64,000 nt of DNA from Oopsacas minuta (lineage: Eukaryota; Porifera; Hexactinellida; Lyssacinosida; Leucopsacidae), in contig JAKMXF010000244.1 of the NCBI GenBank assembly GCA_024704765.1, positions 639,837-703,836 on the forward strand, read 5' to 3'. This document shows positions 31,694 to 43,269 of this stretch, in pieces (position 1 is the first letter of the stretch; each line of letters opens with the position of its first letter). The translations under genes were made by a program, and so were the position numbers. Under the pieces are notes generated by a model. The model was given only the letters and a program-made list of their open reading frames with translations, searched no databases and was not told where the DNA came from.

Positions 31694-32261
31694 ATTTTAG
31701 AGGATTATTAAGAAAATAAATAAGGATCGGAAAAGCTAAATACACACAAAACATGCAAAGAAGCATAATCAATGACTAAATATATCTGAGCAAATAATAT
31801 TAGCAGAAAATATATAATAAAAGGCAATGAATGGGATTAAATTTTGATTTAAAAGCATTCCGTAGAGTTCAGGGCTCTCAACTCTCACAATCTCGTTGTG
31901 TGTCACATGATTTTTCGTCTGAACACACAACAAAATACTGGCCTATACATAAAACTAATACTAAATCAAAAGTCCGAGGATAAAATAGTTGTAACTAAAA
32001 CCTAAATATTACGGGATTTGGCTAAAGCCAGGAACGATATAGTGTTCTAAATTCACGAATAGTAAAAATGAAATATACACCAGTAACACATTATATCATT
32101 TAACATTGGAGCATTTCTTTGAAATAATTACTAACTAAGCAGACAAATGACGTCATTTCGGCACCTAAAACTTTTTAAATATATAATTAGTATATTATCA
32201 AATATCATCATTTTTTACAGTGCTTTGAACAAAATGCTGCTCCCAATTATTCTATATAATT
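31694..32261. other. no gene recognised; upstream of ALG2
   Basis: Immediate 5' flank of ALG2 (minus strand). The promoter would be expected here, but no motif is distinctive enough to call. AT-rich throughout. Confidence 0.35.
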
Positions 32262-33870
32262 CAGGCTTGTCCAACCTTTTTTGTTCGCGGGACAAATGAG
32301 GGCTTCTTTAGCTACTTGAGGGCCGCACGACATTGGATATATCAAGGTAGCATGATGATATTTTTTGGGGATGGTGTTAATACGGATAATTTCAGAATTG
32401 AAAAATCACTACATGTATTATTAAATTAGAGTAAACTTTAATGATAAAGAACATATCTAATGGGATATTTGACTTTGTTTTTTTTACACAAAGAGTCAAT
32501 ATCTGCTCGTACACTTGATGTCGCAATCCGTAATATTCCTGTATCTACTCACAGATAGTCCTCACTAGATCTGAACGAAAAAACATTTTTCATCATTGAG
32601 AAAAGCTGTTCACAGCAATACGTGCTGCCAAATAAGGAAAGGAACCTAAGGGAGTGTTGCGATAAATTAGGAAATAGATCCGATGTAACATATTGACCAT
32701 AAAATGTCAGAAGGTCAGCTCTGCAAAAGCTCTCTTTCTCTCCGAGTTATTTTGTATTTCAATTAGTTCCAGTTGGAACATTTCAGGAGCATTAGTGGCA
32801 TCAGTTCTAAACGGATCTGCAAACAACTCCATTTCATCGAATTTGTCACTAAAATCAGAAAATCTTAGTTCAAATTCATCGATTAAGCTGTTGATCAGTG
32901 CAGAATACTTGTCATGGTTCACTGTCTCACTTTTTCTTGAAGATAATGTTGAGAAATGTATCACCTTTTTCAAAATAAATTGTTGGTGGAATAATTGTAA
33001 TTTGTTGCTGAACGCTTTGACATGCTCATACAGGTTGTTAACGAATTGTTTTCTTCCTTGTAGTTTCTGATTTAAATCTGCGAGTTACTTAGTTATGTCA
33101 ACTAGAAATGCGAGATCATTCAACCACTGATTATCATCCAGAAAGCTCACATCTTTTCCCTTAATGGTCGTGAATGTTTTTATTTCTTCAAGTAGTGACC
33201 AGTATCTGGCTAGAGTAGACGCTCTGCTGAGCCAGCGAACTTGGCTAAAGTAAATATCATCGTTATAGTCTGATCCTACATCTGCAAGAAACGCTTGGAA
33301 TTGTCTGTGATTGAGTCCCTTCGACCTTATGAAATTGACTGTATTGACGACATTTCCATCGCAAGTTTCATATCTAAGGTTTTTGCACAAACTGTTCTTG
33401 GTGAATAATGCAGTGGTATGCCATAACAGGAGAGGCCATTGATTTGAGCATAAGGCTAACAAAACTTTTATGCTTTCCTGTCATAGCTGGGCCTCCATCA
33501 GTTGTTAAACCACTTAGTTTTTCATCAGCAAGTTTGAATTTCGTAAACACATGTTTTAATACATTGAAAATATCTTGCCAAGTATATGTGTCTTTCATTG
33601 GACATAAGTCGAGCAGTTCCTCGAGTATTTCGAAATTTTCTGTGACACCACCTACAAAGATTGCCAGTTGAGCTGTGTCGCTTACATCGGTACTTTCATC
33701 AAGAGCAAAGCTGTAAAATTTGCAAGCCTTGAGTCGTTTAATTAGGGAAATTTCAATGTTGGATGATACAGTCTGTCAACTTGAAATTGGGAAGATCTTT
33801 GTTTTTCCCTAGCTACAAGTACATTTAATGTATTTCTATTCTAAATATGTTATTAGAATCCTTAAACAAT
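32262..33870 (-). mobile_element. hAT element (ZBED5/EPM2AIP1-like), decayed
   Basis: The left terminus CAGGCTTGTCCAACCTTTTT is a typical hAT end (C-A-G-G...CC-A-A-C-C-T-T). Minus-strand coding pieces in order: about 33760-33600 KACKFYSFALDESTDVSDTAQ; 33598-33374 LSGLTTDGGPAMTGKHK and YHCIIHQE; 33462-33085 AVNFIRSKGLNHRQF-like (here VNFIRSKGLNHRQF), VRWLSR, LNDLAFLVDITK; 32973-32707 the region before the dimerisation domain. Further degraded C-terminal sequence continues to about 32400. The right terminus was not found. Frameshifts make it a pseudogene. The family call is strong from motif order (TDG.P.M.G.., HCIIHQE, VRWLSR). Confidence 0.82.
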
Positions 33871-33904
33871 CAATAATATAGTAAGCCTAATAATTTAACT
33901 TATT

Positions 33905-34052
33905 TCCGTTACTTTTCCGTAGTAATTTGACTCTTTTTGGCATCGATGACCAAAATGGACGTAAAAATTCATGTTCTAAAGAATTCCATACTTCATTTAG
34001 CTCCCTTTCCAGCTCATTTAAATTTCGTGGTGACTTCAAATCGATTTCTCTC
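33905..34052 (-). mobile_element. Tc1-like transposase C-terminal fragment
   Basis: On the minus strand one frame reads PRNLNELERELNEVWNSLEH followed by FWSSMPKRVKLLRKSNG. This matches the end of Tc1-like transposases (..el...l.eeW..i..e.l..L..SMP.R...v...kG). It is cut by the N at 34053; the DDE residues lie beyond the break. Confidence 0.62.
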
Positions 34053-34053
34053 N

Positions 34054-34358
34054 CCACACACGATATCTGCTGTAACTCGCTGAAGATCTGTACGGGCTGG
34101 ATCTTGAGTTTTGCGCGAAACTCTATGTAAGCTCGCTATTTGAGGTTGAAATTATCATCCTTTGAAGCCATAAATTCAACAGTGGGTATAAATTGTCTAC
34201 ACGTAGCTATCTCAAAAATTCATAATTTGTATTGAATAAGCTTGAAACTTTCAGTACATGGAGTTTAACTATATGGGCTTATAATATATGAAAGCTAGAT
34301 ATATTACTTGACTAATTCCTAAGATATCATGACCCGCAAGACTTATTGAACGCCCTGA
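34054..34358 (-). mobile_element. mariner 5' end, broken at an N
   Basis: The terminal repeat (TCAGGGCGTTCAATAAGTCT on the minus strand) ends at 34358 with TA beyond it. Inward, the sequence is closely similar to the mariner at 57392, including the start codon region MASKDDNFNLK and IEFRAKLKIQPVQIFSELQQ. It stops at the N at 34053, about 50 codons into the transposase. Confidence 0.85.
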
Positions 34359-34761
34359 TAGGTGTCAACGGCTAATTGGAAATTGTAGCTATTTTCAGCC
34401 ATTAGTCTACTGTTTATTATTGTAAAATGTAAATCCTCCTTGAGAGTGAATTTCCATATTAATTTCATGCACTACTGAAACACCAAAATCTCACGACTTG
34501 GAGAGAATCAAGGTTGGCATCAATGGCATTATTATAAATAATATATATATGATATTTCAAGTGCAGCGAACAATGTGGAGTAAACCCATTTACAGTTGGG
34601 TTGGTTTAAGAATATTTGTAAGGTTTTGAAGTACAATATGAATTATTCAGAATTAAAGTTTAATTAACAAACTTTGCAGACGGTATTTCACATTTATAAG
34701 ATTTGAAACTAGCCCCTGTATATAATTTGTAGCTCGACTATGGATACAAATAGATATTATA
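34359..34761. other. no gene recognised
   Basis: AT-rich spacer between a mariner end and a maT-type element; nothing is recognised. Confidence 0.4.
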
Positions 34762-35391
34762 CAGGGTGGCTCATAAGTTCTGTGACATCTATGTTAACCC
34801 ATCTAAATATTCAAAATGTACTATTCATGCTAGATGTTCTAATTAGACTAACACTATATGCTAATAATATGCTAGAAATAGCCACATTCTATATACCCTC
34901 CCCTCTTCTCAATTACAGCCTTTAGTCTGCGAGGGAAGGCCTCAACCGCAGCACGCAGTGTTTCTTGAGGTATTTTAGCCAATTCTCTCCTCAACGACAC
35001 CTTAAGAGATTCTACATTGGTGTGGGCCTTAGCACAAGCCTTTGTCTCCAAAATCGACCAGATAGAGTAATCCATTGAATTCAAATCGGGGCTGTATGAG
35101 GCCCATTCGTCTTTGGGAATAAAATCGAGAATATTCTCTTTTAACCATGCCTGAGTGACTTTGGAGGTGTGGGTAGGCGCACCGTCCTGTTGAAACAGAA
35201 ATGACTCTCCAAAAAACATGGACTGGCTTTGATCTTTCAGTACAGGTTCTAATATCAGTTTGCGATATGAAATTGAATTAATTTTAGCCCCTGGTAGGAC
35301 AAATATCAGGGATGTCCGACCAATTACCAAAATTCCAGCCCAAACCATGACAGATTGTGGTTTTTGAACTCGTCCGATGTAATACAGCTCG
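34762..35391 (-). mobile_element. Tc1/mariner element, DD37D (maT-like), 3' part
   Basis: Left terminus CAGGGTGGCTCATAAGTTCT with TA before it (34760-34761). On the minus strand an unbroken frame (35391 to 34872) reads SVMVWAGI, FLFQQDGAPTHTS (second catalytic Asp) and SYSPDLNSMDYSIWSIL (third Asp). I count 37 residues between these two Asp, the DD37D spacing of the maT group rather than DD34E/D. The frame is intact for 158 codons to its stop. The N-terminus is lost at the N at 35392, so this copy could be either a living or a dead element. Confidence 0.82.
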
Positions 35392-35392
35392 N

Positions 35393-36432
35393 CATGAAAA
35401 CTAGAGCATGCAGAAAGAAACTGATTGCAGATTTGAAATCAGCATCCCAAAATTATATAGAATCAATTGAAAAATCTCATGCAACAAAAAATGAAAAAAA
35501 AATTGTTGAGCAGTGTAATCAAATATGATGTTGACTTATGAAATTCGTAAAGGGTAATAATCTATTGAAAATAATGATAAACATAATCATTTGAATATTA
35601 TTCAAGGTGCATCATAACATTATTTAGATTACCGTTATAAAAAACGAAATTCTTTGATTTTCTGCAAGAACAATATTTTGAGAAGATTAACATTCAATTC
35701 GACTAACAAATATACAGGCTTTGATACCCGAATTATTTTCCAGGAATTACCAAACTTGATTGAAGTTTAGGGACACCGTGGTCCTATTCATGTATATAAA
35801 TTATTGAACCTAACTCTAACGGTAACCAAGTTATGACGTCACATACTATATAAGGTAATTGGCAGTATGTGACGGAGAAACTTGTTAACAGTTAGAGCTA
35901 GATATTAGAACTGTATTATTCATGAATATGATGTCACCGAATGGGATTAGACCCTTTATTATTAAAATTTTTCAGATATGGCTAGATTCTGTTCGAATCC
36001 ATTTGTCACAATTCCATCATCATTTCAACCTATTTTGAATGCAAGTACAGCTCATTAAACACCATGCATTAACAGAAGATTCATACTTTATACCACATGG
36101 ACAAAGATGCTAGAAATAATGAAAAATCGTAAAAATAGCTATTAAGCCCAATTCCCATTGTTGGATGCCATGTTTCTGTGTTGGTAATACTCATATAATT
36201 CATAACTCATACAATTGCTGAGTTGTGTCGTGAAAAATATAGTCATCATCTAAGTGCCAGTCAGGAAAATAACAATTATAAGAATAAATGAATCAGTTGT
36301 GAGTATATTATGAGGCAGTTGCACATAGATCCATTTTTCACAAATTTCCTTGCATTTAGACGAAAAAGTAAGGTAGATCAAATTAGCTCCAACATTTATC
36401 GTGATCAATTTCACGCTGGGTATGGCCTACGT
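35393..36432. other. no gene recognised
   Basis: AT-rich; no ORF, terminal repeat or RNA gene is seen. Confidence 0.4.
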
Positions 36433-38400
36433 CAGGGGTCTTCAAACTTTTTGTTTTGAGAGCCACTTTATAACTTTTGCTCATAATCGCGAGTCATATG
36501 AAAATTCGAAAGACATGATGAAATTGTTTACCATAACATGAATTGAAACACATGCATTAACGTGATGTGTGAAATTGTTTCGTGTCATGTAAAAGCGTAT
36601 CCATACAAGGTGCTATCTTAGTTGATGCAATACGCAATACATCATGTAGTGTTCATCCGTCATATTTGACCAATAACTATCCTTAGTATACTTCATTTTG
36701 GAGAGGAGGGCTTTACCAGAATAAGTACTCCCAAATAAGCTTGCCATTCTCCTTGCGTGTACAACAATATATGGATATGTATCAGTTGGTAGGACTTTGT
36801 AGAAGTCTAAAATACTGAAGTTCTTGGATATCTCATCTAATTTTACCTCTCTAAACTATTCCTTCAAATTAATATTCGCTTGTAGATCAAGAAGCTCCAG
36901 CTGAATTCATCAGAAGCACACTGGACATCAAAACAGAAAGGCTGAGTGAAGAGCATAATTTACAATGGCTCCCTTCTAAAATCAACAAATCGAGTTTTGA
37001 ATTCTTCGATCAGGTGTGAAACTGTCCTTGCATATCTTTTTCCGTCAGGAATTTCCATAGATCGAAGCTCTGAAAAGTGTGAGAAGTTGTTTTTTGACAG
37101 ATGCGCCTCAAATAAACTAAGCTTCGCCTCAAAAGCACATATGGTGCCAAAAGGTTCATGAATTAGCTTCATTTTACCTTGAAGAGCAGAATATAAATTG
37201 TTTAGATGAGTAGTGATATCCACCAAAAATGCAAAATCACTGAGCCAAGCTGGATTATGAAATTCAGGAACCTTATTCCCCTTTTCTACCATAAAGCACG
37301 ATATCTTATCGCGTAACATTCACACTCTCTTAAGAACTGCTCATCTACTAAGCCACCGAACAGCTGTGAAATAGAGTATATCACCGTACTTTGAATCTAG
37401 CTCTTTTAAAACATTTTTGAATTCTCTATGGTTGATTCCCTTAGCTCGGATAAAATTCACAGCATCAACAATAAGTTTCATAACTTTTTCCCATCCAAGT
37501 GTGTTTGCGCATAAAACTTCCTGGTGAATAATACAGTGGCGCCATATCACTCCATCACGACCATTAGCAGCTAACCACCGCGATAACTGTCCCTTAAAGC
37601 CACTTCGTACCCCAAGCATGGACGGCGCTCCGTCTGTTGCAACTCCAGACAGTTTCGTGACCGGTAAAGAAGCTATTGATAAGACTTTCTGTACTTCATC
37701 AAAAATATCAATACCACTGGCTTTTCCATACATAGGACTGACTGAAAACATTTCCTCAGTTATTTTGAAGATATTATCAACTCCCCTAATCCAGATGACT
37801 AATTGTTTCATATCAGAAATGTCTTTGCTTCCATCCATTGCGATGCTGAAAGAAGTGAAGTTCCGAGACCTTTCCAAAAGTTGATCATTAATATCATTCG
37901 AAATTGATTCTACACGTCGCAATACGGTTGTATCACTAGGACTCAGCTGTTGTGCAAGATCTTTCTTGTCTGGACAGCAATTATTCATAAACAGAGTTAG
38001 GCACTCTTTGATATATTCACCATCTGTAAATGGTTTCATTCGTTTGCAATAATATTACTAATGGCATAACTTGCTGCTGTTACCGACTTGCGAGATGTAT
38101 CCACTTTCTTGGAGATTTACTGTTCCAAGGTCAAACTTTTACTCATTTGATCAAATTTAATCTGATGAGCTTCCCCAAGAATACTAATGAAATCTTCCCC
38201 CTGTTTAGTATCATAATGCCCCTTCAGATTTCCTCTCTTATTGGAAGCAATGGTATCACGACAAATCAGACATATTTTTTTCTCTGACCTCGACAAAGAA
38301 AAACTCGAGCTCCCAATCAACATGGAAGAGTCTATTTCCTTTAGATATTTAGGCTTTTTGGACTGATGTAACGCCATCTTGCAACTCAGTAAAAATTTGA
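36433..38400 (-). mobile_element. hAT element (ZBED5/GTF2IRD2-like), decayed
   Basis: Left terminus CAGGGGTCTTCAAACTTTTT. Minus-strand pieces: 38377-38117 an N-terminal zinc-finger-like segment (ICLICRDTIASNKRGNLKGH); 38039-37341 a long clean frame with FSIAMDGSKDISDMKQL, KLSGVATDGAPSMLGVRSGF, WRHCIIHQEVLC, VDAVNFIRAKGINHREF and VRWLSR, ended by a stop; 37319-36960 WLSDFAFLVDITTHLNNL and LIEEFKTRF. The C-terminal dimerisation domain is degraded and the right terminus is not visible. Motif order identifies the family; stops between pieces show it is inactive. The 232-codon central frame is the best-preserved hAT segment here. Confidence 0.85.
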
Positions 38401-38495
38401 AAAATCTTTAATTAAGAACGTCGCTAGCTTGGTAAATCCAAGATAAATCAATTCCATATAATACTGTAGTGTTGTTAAGAGTATATTTCAATATA

Positions 38496-39837
38496 CAGGG
38501 TGTTTCAAAAGTCTTGGCACCTATTCAAATGAAACTATCTATCTAGTTTATCAATGTAAATACTGTTAGATCTGAATACTATCTTACGATAATGTCAGTT
38601 TAAGTATTCTAACGCATTATTCACCCTAATACCTTATATACTGTCGATAATCACATTTTTTGTTTTTTTTTGTAATTCGTAAACACTAGAATAATGAATG
38701 TCGGAGATCATGGAATTGCAATCCGTTCTAAAGCAATAGGCATGCTGGAAGCTGGTATATCACAGAAAGATGTTGCTCTGAGGTTAGGTGCTGGATTACG
38801 TTCCATTAAAAGATGGCGGGCAGCAGCTAAACGTGGTCATTCATTGGAGACAAAGGCAAGGTCCGGCCTCCGAAAACTCTAAATCGGGCCGCTAAGATAG
38901 TAATAGCGAAATCTTTGGAGAAACGAAGACATTCAACCTGAAATATAGCCAAGAGCTTAGCTAAAAAGGGCTATTCTGCTTCTTCTTCGATTGTCTATCG
39001 ACATCTGACAAAAAATCTTGGTGCTAGAGCATTCAAACGGCCCCAAATCCCGCGAATTACTGAGAAGATCAAGGGAAATCGCCTTTTGTTCGCCCACAAT
39101 CATAAGGATTGGACTATTGAAGATTGGAGAAAGGTTCTTTGGTCGGACGAATCGCCCTTCGAACAATTTTCAACACCAAACCGACAGAACGATAGAGTGT
39201 GGAGCAAAAATGGCAAAGATATCAGCCCAGTTTTCAAGGTGAAATTTCCTGCTAAAGTCATGGTATGGGGCATGATGTCACACCGTTGCTTGTCAGAATT
39301 GCACATAATTCCTCAAAAGTAATCTGAAGACACAGCATATTACCGTGATAATATACTAGGAGTTACTTGTCTTGATGCCATAAGCCGTTCTTCTAAAACA
39401 GGTAGCATTGTGAAAAGATCAATGTTGTTAAACATGTCGGATTTTTTATTCATGCAGGACGGTGTTCCAGCACACACGGCTAAAGCTACGCAAGAATGGT
39501 GTACAATCAATTTCTCCCGCTTTTGGAAGAAAGGCGAGTGGTCAGTCAACTCTCCTGACCTAAATCCTATCGAGAATTTATGGTCTATATTAACTGATAG
39601 GGTGGATAAGTTGGGTCAAGTGAACACAATTCAGAACCTAATTCAGAACATCAAATTGGCCTGGATCAGTATTGATGCTAATGTTTTAAACAATTTAGTT
39701 AGTGGCATGCCTGATAGGATTAGAAAAGTAGTAGAATTGCATGGTGATTATATTGGCCAATAAAATCGATAATGTGTGTATGCTATGTAGTATATAATTT
39801 ACGTTACTCGAAGTGCCAAGACTTTTGAAATACCCTG
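38496..39837 (+). mobile_element. complete Tc1-like element with TA duplications
   Basis: Both ends are present. The left end is CAGGGTGTTTCAAAAGTCTT; the right end, reverse-complemented, is CAGGGTATTTCAAAAGTCTT. Each is flanked by TA (38494-38495 and 39838-39839). Length 1342 bp. The terminal repeats match at 24 of the first 25 positions, so the insertion is structurally well preserved although its gene is broken. Confidence 0.93.
38694..39763 (+). pseudogene. Tc1-like transposase, DD37E spacing
   Basis: The start MNVGDHGIAIRSKAIGMLEA opens a paired-type HTH N-terminus (..LRLGAGLRSIKRW..). A frame change near 38870 leads on to SGRPPKTLNRAAK, a TGA near 38940, then VLWSDESPFEQF (first catalytic Asp), VMVWGMMS, a TAA at 39320-39322, FLFMQDGVPAHTAKATQ (second Asp), and NSPDLNPIENLWSIL (catalytic Glu). 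I count 37 residues between the second Asp and the Glu, so DD37E rather than the classical DD34E. One frameshift and two stops inactivate it. A second copy of the same family, also carrying the MDVHDHGILLRSRAIG start, is the host of the nest at 50506-56361. Confidence 0.85.
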
Positions 39838-40274
39838 TATATATATCACAGTACTAAATAGAGCCCAAATGAAATCAAACAAATGAAATTCTAGCAAATT
39901 TAACAATGCAACTGTATACACAGAAAATTAAAGTAACATTTTCTTAAGAAATATGGACATTGGGTTGACGGATGTCGAGAGCTACAGTTGGAAGACCCAT
40001 GGTCTACGTGTACAACCGTATGAAGATATCTTGATATGTTAAGTTCGCTCGTTATGAGACATAATTTGTTGAATATTATCAGAAATATAGATTGGATATC
40101 AGATTAAATAGCTATAATCCCGTCCAGGTCAATAATAGAATGAAATTGTCTAGAAATCAACAATAATTGAATAATGAAAAAGAATTTGGGAAGCTTAGGT
40201 ACTAGATAAACACAAATATATACTTTTTGAGCCTATTGAAGAAAATGTAAACAAAATTATACTAAAAGCTCAAA
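39838..40274. other. no gene recognised; 3' flank of ALG2 exon 2
   Basis: Downstream (minus strand) of the ALG2 stop codon, so it probably holds the 3' UTR and polyadenylation site. No signal is clear enough to call. Confidence 0.4.
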
Positions 40275-40994
40275 TCAAATCAATTTGTCAAGTTGGTATG
40301 CAAATGCATCAAAAGAAAAGTTCTCCAATACATGTAGACGTCCGTTCGATCCAAAAGAATATTTTTTTTCTGTTCTTTCCTTATCAAAAATTAAGTCTCG
40401 CATCGCTTGTGCAAATTCAAAATGGCCAGACTCACATAGTATACCAGTTTTACCGGAAATAATTGTCTCTTTGGGTCCGCCACTATTATGAGCAATTACT
40501 GGTAAATTCATGTACATAGCTTCAATAGGTACAATTCCGAAATGTTCAAACTCGGGGGTGTATAAAAGGGCAAAGCTATTTGCAAGGAGAAATAGTTTGA
40601 CATCTGAAGAAATTGAACGTAGAAAATAAACTTTCGCATCCAGGCCCAATGTAACACTTAAATGAGAAAGTTCACTATAATATCTAATATTTTCAGAAAC
40701 TCTCTCATCGTATCCCCCTGCAATAACTAGTACACATCTAGCCCATTGGTCATGAGTCAATGACAATGTTGAATGACTCTGAGGAGACAATAAATCAAAA
40801 GCACGAATTGCTAGTGAGATGTTCTTTTTACATTCAAAACGATTTAAGCTCAGAAAAATAATTGACTCTTTACTATAGATCCCTTCAAGGTTGGAAGGGA
40901 GAATCGAAGGAACTAAATATTGGTTGACATTCAAACATGGATAACATTTCCTTGGAGTTATATGAGTCAACGTGGGGAAGGTAGATAGAAAAAC
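40275..40994 (-). CDS. ALG2: ALG2 exon 2 (C-terminal GT4 domain)
   Basis: The exon starts after a good acceptor (TTTCTTTTAG, AG at 40996-40995) in phase 0 and ends with TGA at 40277-40275 (239 codons plus stop). It reads VFLSTFPTLTHITPRKCYPC first, which continues exon 1's NSDFTKQ just as in known ALG2. It then has FLSLNRFECKKNISLAI, LVIAGGYDERV, and the GT4 donor-binding signature EHFGIVPIEAM, an E-x7-E motif, followed by PVIAHNSGGPKE. Together the exons give a 405-residue protein, close to the roughly 416 of human ALG2, with no internal stops. Located 5' of exon 1 on the minus strand, it can only be joined if the blocks around the Ns are re-ordered. A second gene copy or a genuine rearrangement is less likely. 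Confidence 0.93.
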   Translation of the reverse strand, partial: VFLSTFPTLTHITPRKCYPCLNVNQYLVPSILPSNLEGIYSKESIIFLSLNRFECKKNISLAIRAFDLLSPQSHSTLSLTHDQWARCVLVIAGGYDERVSENIRYYSELSHLSVTLGLDAKVYFLRSISSDVKLFLLANSFALLYTPEFEHFGIVPIEAMYMNLPVIAHNSGGPKETIISGKTGILCESGHFEFAQAMRDLIFDKERTEKKYSFGSNGRLHVLENFSFDAFAYQLDKLI

Positions 40995-42129
40995 CTAAAA
41001 GAAATTTGGAATATTAAAAGCTCTCATTAAGTACATGGAAATACTTATCAACTTATAATCATGCTATTGTTGTTCTACCACAACACTAGCAGAAGCAAAA
41101 TTACTCAGACTATATTGAGTGGGAGGTTGGGTATTACACAAAGGCAGTGGCGCCACCGAAGGGTCTTCAAAATTGGCAGCTAAGTACAGGTGGCCGCTAG
41201 AGAGGGGGTGGACGTCACAAAGGGATAGTATTAGTATTTTGAATTATTGATAATCAGATTGCAAAGAAGTTTGCCATTAGGTTTCTGCACAATGAATTCA
41301 GGACAAAAATACTTGGATTGTATACAAAGGATATAGGTATGGATGATTAGAAACATATATAAAGTTTATAGATCTATTCATATCCCAAAATAATTTGAGC
41401 AAATACAAATCTACTGGTGTTTTTTCACTATAATTGTGTCCTCTCTAAGGCAGGTGATATACAGAAGGTACCGTTAAGCAATTTTGGTTTGACTGTACGT
41501 GAATATACATTCTCAAAAGGACAAAAAGGGAAATCAAATAGATTGAGTATATTATAATACAATGAACTAACGTTATAAATAAGTCGGATATAACGAAACT
41601 CCTATTACAAGGTAGTGATTCCTCACTTAGTATAGCTTGAAAAACATTCAATTTACTCGGCTTATACGAAACAACATCACGTTACCGAACATTTAGCTAT
41701 ACAAACAAGAGTTCACAGTGCATTCTAGTTTCAATGTCAATATTCGAGATAATTATGGTTAGGTAAACTCTAGAATTATGCAAATAACAACATCCATTTC
41801 TTCTGAAAACCCCAGCACATTGGCATTCGAAGTTAGCAGCCCTGTAGCCAGATCGTTTGCTTTTTGACCCTTCTCTTGTCCCTCGAATATATTCATTGAC
41901 TGGAATTATCAGCTGTTAGTAGGAAAGACATGCTCTGAAACGGAATACAGGGCACTTGTATTATGGGCCAAATAATTTATTAACTTCATTCAATCTTTTA
42001 CACAAAAAAAGCATATTTTATGAATGTCATCAAACAATACAATATTACGAAAACATAGTTTTGGGAACACTAATTAACCCACAGCAATATGATTATAAAC
42101 AATGACAGACATGATAATCAATTATATTT
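40995..42129. other. no gene recognised; probable part of ALG2 intron
   Basis: Upstream (minus strand) of ALG2 exon 2, so it should be the 3' part of its intron. It includes the 71-bp insertion at 41145-41215; otherwise nothing is recognised. Confidence 0.4.
41145..41215. mobile_element. 71-bp insertion with exact 8-bp TSD (hAT-like)
   Basis: The insert begins CAGTGGCGCC and is flanked by CACAAAGG on both sides (41137-41144 and 41216-41223), an exact 8-bp duplication. CAGTGG is a common hAT start, but the right end (GGGGGTGGACGT) is only weakly complementary. A very short deletion derivative is likely. Confidence 0.6.
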
Positions 42130-42345
42130 ACCCGAAATAGTTCCCCTTGATACGAATACACTTTTTTAATCGATTTATCAAACAGTTACACTCTGTCTGT
42201 GGGATGGACTTCAGGTACTCATGGATCAGGAAAGCGATCTCCATACGACTTTAAACTCTGTGCCAAACATATTACTTTTCAGCTTTGAAAACAGCCAAAA
42301 GTCACAAGAACTTAGTTCAGAAGAATAGGGAGTGAACCGTTCGGT
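42130..42345 (-). mobile_element. mariner-like transposase C-terminal fragment
   Basis: Minus-strand reading gives PYSSELSSCDFWLFSKLKSN near 42330-42270 (compare PPYSPDLAPCDFWLF.KLK) and, in another frame, AIHEYLKSIPQ..NRLKKCIRIKGNYF. This is the usual order of mariner C-termini. The match to the SPDLAPCDFW motif is degraded. No terminal repeat was found. Confidence 0.65.
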
Positions 42346-43269
42346 TGTGACCTTGGTAAATGTGTTTAAATTGAGCTAGAAAAACATCAGACATTAATTA
42401 TTGCCATTGTGACTGAAACTGGGCTGATTTATAGATTCAATTTTAACGTGAGCAAAATAGTGGCGATCCGACGGTAATTTCCCATGATTATGAACTAGAA
42501 TACTGCCTAAATTTTATTGAAATTAATTCATCAAATTTTGGCAACTAAGTAGAATTTTAGGTCAAAAATCAAAAAGTTGATAATCATTTTAGTTCTAAAT
42601 CCCTAAAATTTGTGAATTTCAATGAACGATTTCTCAAATTTTAATCAGCAAGGACTGTTTACGAATAAATTAGTTATAAGAAGGAATTACCAAAATTTGT
42701 ATTTGTAGAGCAATTTCGATCAAAGTAAGAGGGCGAAGCTCTTTCACTTTGAAAACAGCCTATCTATTTGCTGTTGCAACGTAACAGAATGCCGAATCTG
42801 AAGAGCCTAAATTACTGATTCATAACACAGCTATATACATACTTACTCTACAGAACCGATTAAGGCCGAAGCGTTTAGCTCTTAACGAAAAGGCACTAGC
42901 ATAATCCATTAGTGTGGCCTGCGGTAACTAAGTAATGTAAGGAGAACGACACTATAAGGATTAACTCTTAGAATCCAGGCAACGAAACCTAGGAATTTCT
43001 TCTTAGTGTCCGGTGAACGGCACAGGATATTATATTATTTATTGTGGATAGGAGGGCGCTGGCGTATTATTATTATACTCATTTATGCAATAATTGGACG
43101 GATTTCTCAAAAGACGGTTAGGCAGACTACAATAGAACGTGCATGATCCGATATCTATATTCCCGGGAAACTACTAAAATCTTACAGTGTTTCTGATCTG
43201 AAATAGTTTGGGATAATATATATTCACTTGAAAATTGAATACAAAACTGATGGATGGAATCAGCTAGTA
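42346..43269. other. no gene recognised
   Basis: AT-rich sequence without ORFs or clear repeat ends. Confidence 0.35.
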
